A stretch of DNA of 13,259 nt from Amphiplicatus sp040081755 (lineage in GTDB: Bacteria > Pseudomonadota > Alphaproteobacteria > Caulobacterales > Parvularculaceae): positions 1-13,259 of the forward strand of contig JBEBFW010000076.1 of the NCBI GenBank assembly GCA_040081755.1, read 5' to 3'. How positions within the stretch are numbered: the stretch's first letter is position 1; every line of letters starts with the position of its first letter. The notes under the pieces are model-generated. The model did no database searches. It saw nothing but the letters and a program-made list of their open reading frames with translations, and was not told the origin of the DNA. Positions 6,550 through 12,429 of this stretch are shown piece after piece. The position numbers and the translations under genes are program-made.

Positions 6550-6632
6550 AGCCAGTGAACTCCGGTCAACTGAGCGCCAGTGTTTGAGGCATTTCACTAA
6601 CGAGCGGTTAACAGGCGGCCGCGCCGCCGCGG

Positions 6633-6661
6633 TTGACAGGCTTTGACGGCCCCGCTAAGCC
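6633..6661 (+). promoter_or_regulatory. Candidate promoter of rpmJ
   Basis: A perfect -35 hexamer TTGACA is at 6633-6638. At the expected distance lies TAAGCC (6656-6661, 17-base spacer) or CTAAGC (6655-6660, 16-base spacer), a weak -10. In Alphaproteobacteria the -35 often dominates recognition, so this is a reasonable housekeeping promoter for rpmJ, whose ATG is 32 bases further on. The -10 is the uncertain part. Confidence 0.4.
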
Positions 6662-6693
6662 CCGCGCTCCGAATTTTGAGCACCGGTCCGGCC

Positions 6694-6819
6694 ATGAAAG
6701 TCAGAAGTTCTCTTAAGTCCCTGAAAAACCGGCACAAAGACTGCCGCGTCGTGCGCCGCAAGGGCCGCGTCTATGTGATCAACAAGACGCACAAGCGCTT
6801 CAAGGCGCGCCAAGGCTAA
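6694..6819 (+). CDS. rpmJ: 50S ribosomal protein L36 (zinc-independent, 41 residues)
   Basis: A short gene easily missed by length cut-offs. It encodes MKVRSSLKSLKNRHKDCRVV, then RRKGRVYVINKTHKRFKARQG. This is the alphaproteobacterial long form of L36, the smallest protein of the large ribosomal subunit, which packs against 23S rRNA. The canonical 37-38 residue form holds one zinc ion with CxxC...C...H. Here only C17 remains; the other cysteine positions are Lys, Asp or Asn, so it is a 'C-minus' version that cannot bind zinc in that way. The frame has ATG at 6694 and TAA at 6817-6819. A TTGACA lies about 60 bases upstream. No strong Shine-Dalgarno is seen. Identification is firm because of near-invariant family sequence. 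Confidence 0.95.
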   Translation: MKVRSSLKSLKNRHKDCRVVRRKGRVYVINKTHKRFKARQG

Positions 6820-6857
6820 CGCTAATTCAATTGGAACGGGGTTCGCATCGCGGTAGC

Positions 6858-7412
6858 ATGCCCGCTATGCGTCTGTTTTTCCTGTCTCTTTTTTGCGCAG
6901 TCGCCGGCTTCAGCGGAGCCGCGGCGGATCAGACCGACCCAAGGCTGGACGGGCTCTTCGCCGAATTGCGCGGCGGCGACGTTTTGAGCGCCGAGGAGAC
7001 GACCGGGCGCATTCTCGATATCTGGGCCGACAGCCCGAGCGACACGGTCGATCTCCTTTACGCTCGCGCCGGCGCCAGCCTTGAAGACGGCGAGGATGAC
7101 CTCGCGCTCGCGCTGCTCGATCACGTGGTCGGCCTCGCGCCCCACTTTGCCCAAGGCTACGCGCTGCGCGGCGTCGTCCGCCTCGGCCAGAGCGACCATG
7201 CCGGGGCCGTTTCCGATTTCTCGAGAGCGATCGAACTCGAGCCGCGCCAGTTCGAAGTCCGGATCGCGCTTGCCGAGATCTTGCTCGGCAACGGGGCTAA
7301 GGAAGACGCCTACAAGATGTTCCAGAAGGCTCTCGAGTGGAATCCCCATGACGAGCATGCCCTGCGCCGGGCCAAGGCCCTGCGCGACGAGCTTGCCGGC
7401 CAGGAAATCTAG
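6858..7412 (+). CDS. Secreted tetratricopeptide-repeat protein
   Basis: A protein of 184 residues with an N-terminal signal peptide (MRLFFLSLFCAVAGFSGAAA, residues 4-23) and three helix-pair repeats of TPR type at about 65-96, 99-131 and 132-165. The clearest is FAQGYALRGVVRLGQSDHAG, continuing AVSDFSRAIELEPRQ. TPRs are protein-interaction scaffolds, so the protein is probably a periplasmic adaptor; no enzyme motif is visible. Small secreted TPR proteins of this kind follow rpmJ in other Rhizobiales as I recall, but I cannot check that here. The ATG at 6858 is taken as the start. ATG 6867 would put the signal peptide right at the N-terminus, and a TTG at 6831 only adds a charged tail before it. 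None has a clear ribosome-binding site. Confidence 0.8.
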   Translation: MPAMRLFFLSLFCAVAGFSGAAADQTDPRLDGLFAELRGGDVLSAEETTGRILDIWADSPSDTVDLLYARAGASLEDGEDDLALALLDHVVGLAPHFAQGYALRGVVRLGQSDHAGAVSDFSRAIELEPRQFEVRIALAEILLGNGAKEDAYKMFQKALEWNPHDEHALRRAKALRDELAGQEI

Positions 7413-7421
7413 GCCGGCTTT

Positions 7422-7441
7422 TTCCTCAGGGGCCTGAGGAA
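7422..7441. terminator. Hairpin after the TPR gene, possible terminator
   Basis: TTCCTCAGG (7422-7430) and CCTGAGGAA (7433-7441) form a perfect 9-bp inverted repeat around two bases, 9 bases after the TPR stop codon. The position fits a terminator, but the T run precedes the stem and none follows it on either strand. Termination, if any, would therefore not be a standard intrinsic one; it may instead protect the 3' end. Confidence 0.4.
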
Positions 7442-7544
7442 GATTCATGCAGAAAGCGCAAAACCGGAGCTCCTCGGCCGCTGCAGAATGCGCCCCGGTG
7501 CAGATGCGCCGGCTATCGTCGCCCCAAAGTCTTCAACAAGCCGT

Positions 7545-7589
7545 CTGTGGAAATCCAGGCCCGCTGTGGAAACCCGTATGTTTCCACAG
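7545..7589. promoter_or_regulatory. Triple CTGTGGAAA motif upstream of gapR
   Basis: The nonamer CTGTGGAAA occurs at 7545-7553 and 7564-7572, and inverted as TTTCCACAG at 7581-7589. The first two copies are 19 bases apart. The second and third form a perfect 9-bp inverted repeat around an 8-base spacer. The motif shares TGTGGA with the DnaA box TGTGGATAA but differs at two positions. No gene covers 7413-7682 and this is the only conspicuous structure there besides the hairpin at 7422. It could be an operator for gapR or a DnaA-type cluster; both are inference. Confidence 0.4.
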
Positions 7590-7682
7590 GGGAACTTTCC
7601 TTCTTGAACGCGGTCGCGGCGCGCCCTTAACTCGGATCGAAGTGCTTGTCCGCTTACGGACGAGTTTGCGCGGGGTCTCGGC

Positions 7683-7964
7683 ATGGCGGACGGATCGGTT
7701 GCAATTCAGACGGCTGAAAGCGCGCCCGGCGCGCGGATGGTGGCGGGCGAGCGCCTGCGCTCCTTCATCGAGCGCGTCGAGCGGCTCGAAGAGGAAAAGG
7801 CGACGATCCAGGGCGACGTGAAAGAAGTCTTCGCCGAGGCCAAGGGCGAGGGTTACGACACCAAGGTCCTGCGCCAGGTCATCCGCTTGCGCAAAATGGA
7901 CCGCGCCCAGCGGCAGGAGCAGGAAGCGCTGCTTGAATTGTACCTCTCGGCGCTTGGCGAGTAG
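7683..7964 (+). CDS. gapR: GapR-type nucleoid-associated protein (DUF2312)
   Basis: A 93-residue member of the DUF2312/GapR family, of the usual length (about 85-95). After a variable 20-residue N-terminus come the long coiled-coil helix RLRSFIERVERLEEEKATIQ, then GDVKEVFAEAKGEGYDTKVLRQVIRLRKMD and RQEQEALLELYLSALGE. The basic KVLRQVIRLRK segment (61-71) is the conserved DNA-contact helix. In Caulobacter GapR forms tetramers that encircle overtwisted DNA, stimulates topoisomerases and supports replication fork progress; the same role is inferred here. The ATG is the only sensible start, with a GGGG about 8 bases upstream. The gene stands alone, between a repeated motif upstream (7545-7589) and a short tandem duplication beginning at its own 3' end. 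Confidence 0.92.
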   Translation: MADGSVAIQTAESAPGARMVAGERLRSFIERVERLEEEKATIQGDVKEVFAEAKGEGYDTKVLRQVIRLRKMDRAQRQEQEALLELYLSALGE

Positions 7965-8001
7965 GCTGGGCTTGGCGACTAGGCTGGGCGAATAGGCTGG
8001 G
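7953..8001 (+). repeat. Short tandem duplication across the gapR stop codon
   Basis: An 18-base unit CTTGGCGANTAGGCTGGG is present at 7953-7970 and, with one change, at 7971-7988. A shortened 13-base third copy (CGANTAGGCTGGG) follows at 7989-8001. The first copy contains the last codons and the TAG stop of gapR. The second copy carries another TAG in the same frame six codons on, and the third TAG is out of frame. This looks like replication slippage at the gene end. Read-through of the first stop would add only AGLGD. Confidence 0.7.
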
Positions 8002-8025
8002 CGGCCCCTTCTACCTTGAGCCGGA

Positions 8026-8054
8026 TTACCGGCAAGATCTCTTTTTGCCGGTAA
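8026..8054. repeat. TTACCGGCAA inverted repeat, left of the nucleotidyltransferase gene
   Basis: TTACCGGCAA (8026-8035) and its complement TTGCCGGTAA (8045-8054) form a perfect 10-bp inverted repeat around a 9-base spacer. It lies between the convergent gapR and nucleotidyltransferase genes, 66 bases beyond the latter's stop codon. The same decamer pair occurs at 9155-9183 on the other side of that gene. No T run follows the stem on the plus strand. Read from the minus strand, TTCC-rich terminator signals are also absent, so it is not a standard intrinsic terminator. Confidence 0.75.
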
Positions 8055-8120
8055 ATGGCCCGGTGCGAGTCTCAAGCATGTTGTCGCTGTCTGGTCGCCA
8101 ACGGCTGACGCCGCCAAGGC

Positions 8121-9155
8121 TTATAGACCCCTGATCATTTCGCGTTGGACGTCGGTAAGTCTGGCGGCGCCAGCGCTTAAACGTTTGCGCCACGCTGCGC
8201 CCCGACCGCGCGCTTCCACAAACGCGATGCTGAGATCCTCATCGCGCCGCTTGACTATCAGCGCCTCGATCAAGGTTCCCGCTTGGGCAATGTCCTTTTG
8301 GGCCTTTGCCGCGCTCGCACCGCTGCGGTTTCTCAGCGTAGATACGATTAGTTTGTGCACTGCGTAACGCTCTGGCGCGGGAGTGTTGACGAGGACGCCG
8401 GACCGGGAGAGGACGGCCGCCTCGATCGAATCCTTCAGGAGAAAATCCAGATAGCGTAGCGGCGCAGCGTCGGACTTGAGGCTCGGCAAGGTCACCGGTC
8501 CGTCCCGCTCTCTCCCGCGATTCGTCGTCAGGACATCGACGCGAAACCCTCCCGGCATTGCGTAAGAACTCGCGGCCTCACGCCGCGTAATCGACGGGAC
8601 CGGGGCGAATTGGGGATCGACCGAGCGCAGGATTTCGAGGAGCGGCAGTTGAATAGCATCATCGATCGCCAGAGAGACGCCATAGTCTTGCGCGATATCG
8701 AGGTCGCCGGTTCGGATCGCAGCGCCCGGCAGCCTGACGCCAAGGAGACCTCCATATGTCTGGAAGGCGACCGTCCCAACTACCAATGACCTTAGGCGAA
8801 ACACGCCGGCGAGCGACAAGGCATCGATCACCGCGGATGTGATGCCATCCGGCTCGGGCAGTCCGGCGGCCTTCAAAGACCGCACGATCGCCCGTCTTCC
8901 CTCGATATCCTGCTTGGCGGACTTCGCAAGGGCGATGGCGGACGCCAGTTCCGGACTATTCGGTCCGACGTACCTTTCGGCCGGCCTCCCGCGGAGCCCG
9001 GTCGGCTCCTGGGCGTACCAGTAGTCGCGCCCGGATATCGTTCTGGTACGGAACGTTGTGCCGACGGGAAACTGGGTCGCGCGGACGAGTTGGAGCTGGT
9101 CGATCAACTCGGCGTAACTTGTCTGGATCACCAGCGGCAGTTCAGCAATTGTCAT
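8121..9155 (-). CDS. Nucleotidyltransferase-fold protein, GSU2403/NTP_transf_8-like
   Basis: A 344-residue protein. Residues 122-155 contain RSLVVGTVAFQTYGGLLGVRL, then GDLDI: a VxGTxAFxxY helix followed by D151-x-D153, the nucleotidyltransferase metal site. FRVDVLT (204-210) gives the third acidic residue, D207. AVHKLI (265-270) and the N-terminal GRPAERYVGP (56-65) are typical of stand-alone proteins I recognise as GSU2403-like (NTP_transf_8). Their substrate is unknown. Related folds include AbiEii/MenT-type toxins, but no AbiEi-like antitoxin gene is adjacent. ATG 9155 is chosen because the conserved protein begins MTIAELPL; an upstream in-frame start at 9230 would cross the palindrome at 9155-9183. 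There is no Shine-Dalgarno: the palindrome arm occupies its place. It lies downstream of the GNAT gene, same strand, about 99 bases apart. Confidence 0.78.
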   Translation of the reverse strand: MTIAELPLVIQTSYAELIDQLQLVRATQFPVGTTFRTRTISGRDYWYAQEPTGLRGRPAERYVGPNSPELASAIALAKSAKQDIEGRRAIVRSLKAAGLPEPDGITSAVIDALSLAGVFRLRSLVVGTVAFQTYGGLLGVRLPGAAIRTGDLDIAQDYGVSLAIDDAIQLPLLEILRSVDPQFAPVPSITRREAASSYAMPGGFRVDVLTTNRGRERDGPVTLPSLKSDAAPLRYLDFLLKDSIEAAVLSRSGVLVNTPAPERYAVHKLIVSTLRNRSGASAAKAQKDIAQAGTLIEALIVKRRDEDLSIAFVEARGRGAAWRKRLSAGAARLTDVQREMIRGL

Positions 9156-9183
9156 TACCGGCAAAATGCATTTTTGCCGGTAA
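9155..9183. promoter_or_regulatory. Long TTACCGGCAA palindrome abutting the nucleotidyltransferase start codon
   Basis: TTACCGGCAA (9155-9164) and TTGCCGGTAA (9174-9183) are perfect complementary arms. The spacer AATGCATTT nearly continues the dyad, with only one extra T, so 28 of 29 bases can take part. Its edge base, 9155, is the first base of the ATG read on the minus strand. A protein bound here would cover the translation start region and probably the transcription start. As RNA, the hairpin would hide the ribosome-binding position. Autoregulation is the simplest reading. Confidence 0.6.
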
Positions 9184-9230
9184 AAATCAATCTGTTCATG
9201 TGGCGAGTCGGACGGATGGCGAGCGCCCAA

Positions 9231-9240
9231 TTACCGGCAA
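9231..9240 (+). repeat. Single TTACCGGCAA half-site
   Basis: One more copy of the decamer TTACCGGCAA, without a complementary arm nearby. It lies 47 bases from the palindrome at 9155-9183 and 14 bases beyond the stop of the GNAT gene. It is the fifth copy of the decamer (either orientation) in about 1.2 kb. I noticed no copy elsewhere in the window. Confidence 0.6.
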
Positions 9241-9254
9241 ACAAGGGCAAAGCG

Positions 9255-9752
9255 TTAATTCCTCATCCAAAGGGAAAGGCATCCGCGATTTCCATCCCAT
9301 TCGCGTCCACGTTGTCTGAACCCAGCCTTGCCCAGCGTTCTTTTCATGGCGTCATTGTCTGTCGTCGCCCAAACAGGGCCGACATGCTTCGATAGCAGTT
9401 CCGCGACGAGGCGAGCTGACAAGCCACGACCCTGGTGCAATGAATGAACGGCGACGTAGCCGAGCTCGGACATGCGGCTATCAAAAGGTTGCCCGCTTCT
9501 CGTCGCGACACTTGCAGCGTGCTGGGGTCGAGCACACTTGATGGCGCCGACGCCGACGATCTCGTGCGCCAATCGTCCAATCGCGGTCACGTGCGCAAGT
9601 TGCAAGCTCTTCCCTACATAATCATCAGGGCGTGGTATCGCCCCACCAGCGCTGACTATTTCGATGCAACGGGCGCGCTCGGACGCGCTCAGTGCGCCAA
9701 ACGAACAAACTTCGACCGCATAGGGGTCTGAGGATTTGGCGGTAAGTACCAC
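9255..9752 (-). CDS. GNAT-family N-acetyltransferase
   Basis: A 165-residue protein with the GNAT fold signature: beta4 ELGYVAVHSLHQGRGLSARL at 96-115 contains the acetyl-CoA pyrophosphate loop Q107-G-R-G110-L-S. VWATTDNDAMKRTLGKAGFRQRG at 127-149 is the usual beta5/alpha4 end, in which a late helix residue contacts CoA. The N-terminal half shows a plausible substrate lobe (VGVGAIKCARP). The acceptor (amine, protein or small molecule) cannot be predicted. The only start compatible with this length is GTG 9752, without a clear ribosome-binding site, so the N-terminus is uncertain. It is followed on the same strand by the nucleotidyltransferase gene, with palindromes between them. No DUF1778-type antitoxin gene is adjacent, so a TacT-like toxin role is not supported. 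Confidence 0.78.
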   Translation of the reverse strand: MVLTAKSSDPYAVEVCSFGALSASERARCIEIVSAGGAIPRPDDYVGKSLQLAHVTAIGRLAHEIVGVGAIKCARPQHAASVATRSGQPFDSRMSELGYVAVHSLHQGRGLSARLVAELLSKHVGPVWATTDNDAMKRTLGKAGFRQRGREWDGNRGCLSLWMRN

Positions 9753-9789
9753 GTTGTGACGCTCGAGTGCCGTCTCTATGACGCTGCCC

Positions 9790-11292
9790 TCAACTCGCCC
9801 GCTTCACCTCGAGCCCGTGGTCGCGAAGTTTGCGATAGAGCGTCGAGCGCCCCATGCCGAGGCGGCGCGCGACCTCAGACATGCGGCCATGATAGGTGTC
9901 GATGGCGAGCTTGATGAGGTCGCGTTCGATCTCCTCGAGCGTGCGCAAATTCCCTTCGCGGTCGAAAATGCGGACGTCTTCGGTGCGCACGTCTCCGGCG
10001 GCGCGCGGCGTCGCGGGCGGCGGGAAGACGGCGACGCCCGCGGGCGGGGCTTCGGCTTCGCCGGGTTCGCCCTCGAGCATGGGCGGCCCGACATCGACGC
10101 CGGCCGCCGCGAATTCCGCCGACAGCATCGGGAAATCGCGGGCCGTGAGATAGGCGGCCTCGGCGAGAACGACGGCCCGGAAAATGGTGTTCTCGAGCTG
10201 GCGCACATTGCCCGGCCAGGGCTGGCGCATGAGGACTTCAAGGACCTCGTGCTGCACGCCGCGCACGTCGCGGCGCTCCTCGGCGTTGTAGCGCTGGATG
10301 AAGTGCTCGATGAGCGCCGGAACGTCCTCGGTGCGGTCGCGCAGCGGCGGCGCGACGATCGGGAAGACGTTGAGGCGGTAGAAGAGGTCTTCGCGGAAGC
10401 GGCCGGTCTTCACATCGTCCGAGAGGTCGCGATTGGTCGCCGAGACGACCCGCACATCGACCTTGACCGGGCGCTTGGCCCCGACCGGATCGACGTCGCC
10501 TTCCTGCAGCACACGGAGGAGTTTGACCTGCATGTCCGCCGGCAGCTCGCCGACTTCATCGAGGAAGATGGTGCCGCCGTCGGCTTCCTGGAACTTGCCG
10601 ACATGCTTGTTCGTGGCGCCGGTGAACGAGCCTCGTTCGTGGCCGAAGAGGATGCTCTCGACGAGGTTTTCCGGAATGGCGCCGCAATTGACGGTGATGA
10701 AGGGACGGCGCGCGCGCTCCGACGAGCCTTGAATGGCGCGCGCGATCATCTCCTTGCCGACGCCGGATTCGCCCGCGATGAGGATCGGAATGTTGGAAGC
10801 GGCGGCGCGCTCGGCGAGCCGCAGGACATTGCGCATGGCGGCGCTCTCGCCGATCAGGTCCTTGAAGCCCATGGCGCCGTCGCGCTTGCGCTTCAGGCGC
10901 GAGACCTCGCCCTTCAGCGTGTTGAGGTTGAACGCATTGTTGATCGAGACGATCACCCGCTCCGGGCTCGCCGGCTTCACGAAGAAATCCGATGCGCCCT
11001 TCTGCATGGCCTCGACGACGGTGTCGATGCCGCCCTGTGCGGTCAGCACGATGACGGGCAGGTCCTCGCGATAGGACTTCATGCGGAGCAGCGTCTCCAT
11101 GCCGCCGAGCCCCGGCATTCTGAGGTCGAGCATGACGAGCGCGACCTCCGCGCCCTGCTGGCTCTGCAGGATCGAGAGGGCCGCCTCGCCTGAATCGGCT
11201 TGCAGCACCGGATACCCGCCTTTTTCGCAAACGGCGCGCATGAGGCGGCGCTGCGTCGGGTCGTCATCGACGATCAGAATCGTTTTCGCCAT
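9790..11292 (-). CDS. NtrC-type sigma-54-dependent response regulator
   Basis: Cytoplasmic transcription activator. Numbered from an upstream in-frame ATG at 11301: receiver domain 6-122 with acidic pocket V-D-D-D (11-14), phospho-acceptor D59 in VMLDLRMPG, T87 and K109; AAA+ sigma-54 interaction domain about 147-381 with Walker A GESGVGKE (177-184), GSFTGA (224-229, contacts sigma-54), Walker B GTIFLDEVGE (243-252) and arginine-finger FREDLFYRL (302-310); an acidic/proline-rich linker; and a Fis-type HTH ending MSEVARRLGMGRSTLYRKLRDHGL. The ATG at 11292 is preferred because AAGGA lies 10 bases upstream of it but only 1-2 bases from ATG 11301. The mature length is 500. No histidine kinase gene is next to it, so its signal is unknown. 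The first Ala of the usual GAFTGA is Ser here, a known natural variant. Confidence 0.93.
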   Translation of the reverse strand: MAKTILIVDDDPTQRRLMRAVCEKGGYPVLQADSGEAALSILQSQQGAEVALVMLDLRMPGLGGMETLLRMKSYREDLPVIVLTAQGGIDTVVEAMQKGASDFFVKPASPERVIVSINNAFNLNTLKGEVSRLKRKRDGAMGFKDLIGESAAMRNVLRLAERAAASNIPILIAGESGVGKEMIARAIQGSSERARRPFITVNCGAIPENLVESILFGHERGSFTGATNKHVGKFQEADGGTIFLDEVGELPADMQVKLLRVLQEGDVDPVGAKRPVKVDVRVVSATNRDLSDDVKTGRFREDLFYRLNVFPIVAPPLRDRTEDVPALIEHFIQRYNAEERRDVRGVQHEVLEVLMRQPWPGNVRQLENTIFRAVVLAEAAYLTARDFPMLSAEFAAAGVDVGPPMLEGEPGEAEAPPAGVAVFPPPATPRAAGDVRTEDVRIFDREGNLRTLEEIERDLIKLAIDTYHGRMSEVARRLGMGRSTLYRKLRDHGLEVKRAS

Positions 11293-11462
11293 GGAGGCCA
11301 TGTCCTTTCGGCGCGAGGAATTTTCGCCACGAGACCTAGCCGACCGAGGTAAATTTGCGCTTAAACCGTTTCATTCCGGGAAAGCCGGGCGTTCATCATT
11401 CGTTTACGGAAGGTTGGCGCGGTTAACCGGCTGTCAGGCGAGAACAAGCGGAGGCTCATGTC

Positions 11463-11762
11463 ATGATCATCGTTACAGGAACCATCACGGCCCGGCGCGG
11501 GGAGCTGGAGCGCCTCAAAGAGATCGGCCTCGCGCACGTGCAGCGCTCGCGGGCCGAGCGCGGCTGCGTCTCCCATGGCGTCGCTATCGACGCCGAGGAC
11601 GAAAACAAGCTCGTGTTCTTCGAAAGATGGAGCGACATCGGCGCGCTTCGGGAGCACTTCGCCCAGGAAAAATCGCGCGAATTCGTGCGCGAGGCCGCCA
11701 AGCTCGCCGGCGCGCCGTCTGCGCTGCACATCTATGAAGCCGCCGAGACGAAAATCGGCTGA
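11463..11762 (+). CDS. Antibiotic biosynthesis monooxygenase (ABM) domain protein
   Basis: A 99-residue single-domain protein of the ABM/YgiN dimeric alpha/beta-barrel type. It shows beta1 MIIVTGTITA, helix RGELERLKEIGLAHVQRSRAE, the strand GCVSHGVAIDAEDENKLVFFERWSD (34-58) with the diagnostic FxERWxD, then ALREHFAQEKSREF and the last strand LHIYEA. Members are cofactor-free quinol or polyketide monooxygenases, or haem-degrading enzymes. The haem-contact pattern of IsdG is not seen, and the function of this one is not predictable beyond 'putative quinol monooxygenase'. GGAGG at 11450-11454, 8 bases ahead, supports the ATG at 11463. It is divergent from the sigma-54 regulator across 170 bases, which contain no clear sigma-54 site. 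Confidence 0.87.
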   Translation: MIIVTGTITARRGELERLKEIGLAHVQRSRAERGCVSHGVAIDAEDENKLVFFERWSDIGALREHFAQEKSREFVREAAKLAGAPSALHIYEAAETKIG

Positions 11763-11777
11763 CTTGATCGCTGGCTT

Positions 11778-12185
11778 TCAGGCGGTTCGATCGAGCAGCC
11801 GCATGCCCGCTTCAGTCGCGGCGCGCCGGTCGAACGTCACTGTCTCGGAAGCGCCCGCGAGCGCGGCGGTCTCAGCGATCAAGACATCGGCGAATTCGAC
11901 CGATTGCGACGCCTTGAACGCGCCAAGCGCGCGCCAGGCGGCGGCGGTGTTCTCAACGAAGATCTCAGTGGAACGCAAGAGTCCCTCGACGGCCTCGGCC
12001 ACGAGTTCGCGCGACGCCTTATAGGAACGTGAGAGAACAGAGGTCGTTTCTGCAAGCGCAACGGCGCTGACGAAGCCGGGTTTGTCGCGGGTGAGCCGCG
12101 ACATGAGCCGCGCCGCTAATGGCGACTGGACCTCATCGTCCTGAACCAGGAAACGGACAATGACGTTCGTGTCGAGGCCGATCAC
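11778..12185 (-). CDS. vapC: VapC-type PIN-domain toxin (second module)
   Basis: PIN-domain ribonuclease of 135 residues starting at GTG 12185: VIGLDTNVIVRFLVQDDE. The acidic active-site residues are all present: D5, E46 (AVALAETTSVL), D100 (VEFADVLIAETA) and D119 (VTFDRRAA). This gives a complete quartet, unlike the first VapC, where the fourth is Asn. The sequence type (LDTNVIVRFLVQDD, FADVLIA, TFDRRA) is distinct from the module at 814-1584, so the two are not recent duplicates. The GTG start overlaps the antitoxin stop in a GTGA (12182-12185), a classic coupled arrangement. The frame is open further upstream, but that part is only the antisense-phase reading of vapB. The RNA target is unknown. 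Confidence 0.9.
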   Translation of the reverse strand: MIGLDTNVIVRFLVQDDEVQSPLAARLMSRLTRDKPGFVSAVALAETTSVLSRSYKASRELVAEAVEGLLRSTEIFVENTAAAWRALGAFKASQSVEFADVLIAETAALAGASETVTFDRRAATEAGMRLLDRTA

Positions 12186-12421
12186 GCACCCCTCGCGCCA
12201 GCCGCGATCGCCTTGTCCATATCGTCCAGCGAAACGGGCCGCTTGGGTTTGGGGATGAGGCCCTTCAAACTCTTGATTGAATGAGTCGCCGGCATGACGG
12301 CGAAATTCCCATCCTCCATGCGAACAAAATCGACGCGGTCGCCTGGCCCGACCCGGAGCGCGTCGCGCACGATCTTGGGAAGGGTCAATTGGCCCTTGGA
12401 GGTGAGGGTCGCGGCGGTCAT
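12182..12421 (-). CDS. vapB: AbrB/MazE-type antitoxin (VapB, second module)
   Basis: Antitoxin of 79 residues, the normal size. Residues 1-45 (MTAATLTSKGQLTLPKIVRD, then ALRVGPGDRVDFVRMEDGNFAVMP) form the swapped-hairpin AbrB DNA-binding domain. Residues 46-79 (THSIKSLKGLIPKPKRPVSLDDMDKAIAAGA) form the toxin-binding tail; SLKGL and DMDKAI match partners of this VapC type. An AAGGA (complement of 12428-12432) lies 6 bases before the ATG, overlapped by an inverted repeat that may act as operator. The gene is first in the operon with vapC overlapping by four bases. It diverges from the alpha/beta hydrolase gene. Confidence 0.9.
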   Translation of the reverse strand: MTAATLTSKGQLTLPKIVRDALRVGPGDRVDFVRMEDGNFAVMPATHSIKSLKGLIPKPKRPVSLDDMDKAIAAGARGA

Positions 12422-12429
12422 GGCGCATC

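Noticed and set aside
7545..7589. Replication origin
   Set aside because: Three imperfect DnaA-box-like motifs without an AT-rich unwinding region or neighbouring origin genes do not support an origin.
7533..8117. Minus-strand frame across gapR and its upstream region
   Set aside because: It overlaps a conserved gene in antisense and its translation is not recognisable.
8026..9240. Insertion sequence
   Set aside because: The enclosed protein is a nucleotidyltransferase-fold protein, not a transposase, and no target-site duplication was seen.
9778..11193. 471-codon plus-strand frame opposite the sigma-54 regulator
   Set aside because: It mirrors the regulator codons and shows no domain signature, while the minus-strand product is complete.
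12186..12428. N-terminal extension of the second vapC
   Set aside because: The first 81 codons are the vapB region read in another frame; the PIN domain starts at GTG 12185 with the usual four-base overlap.
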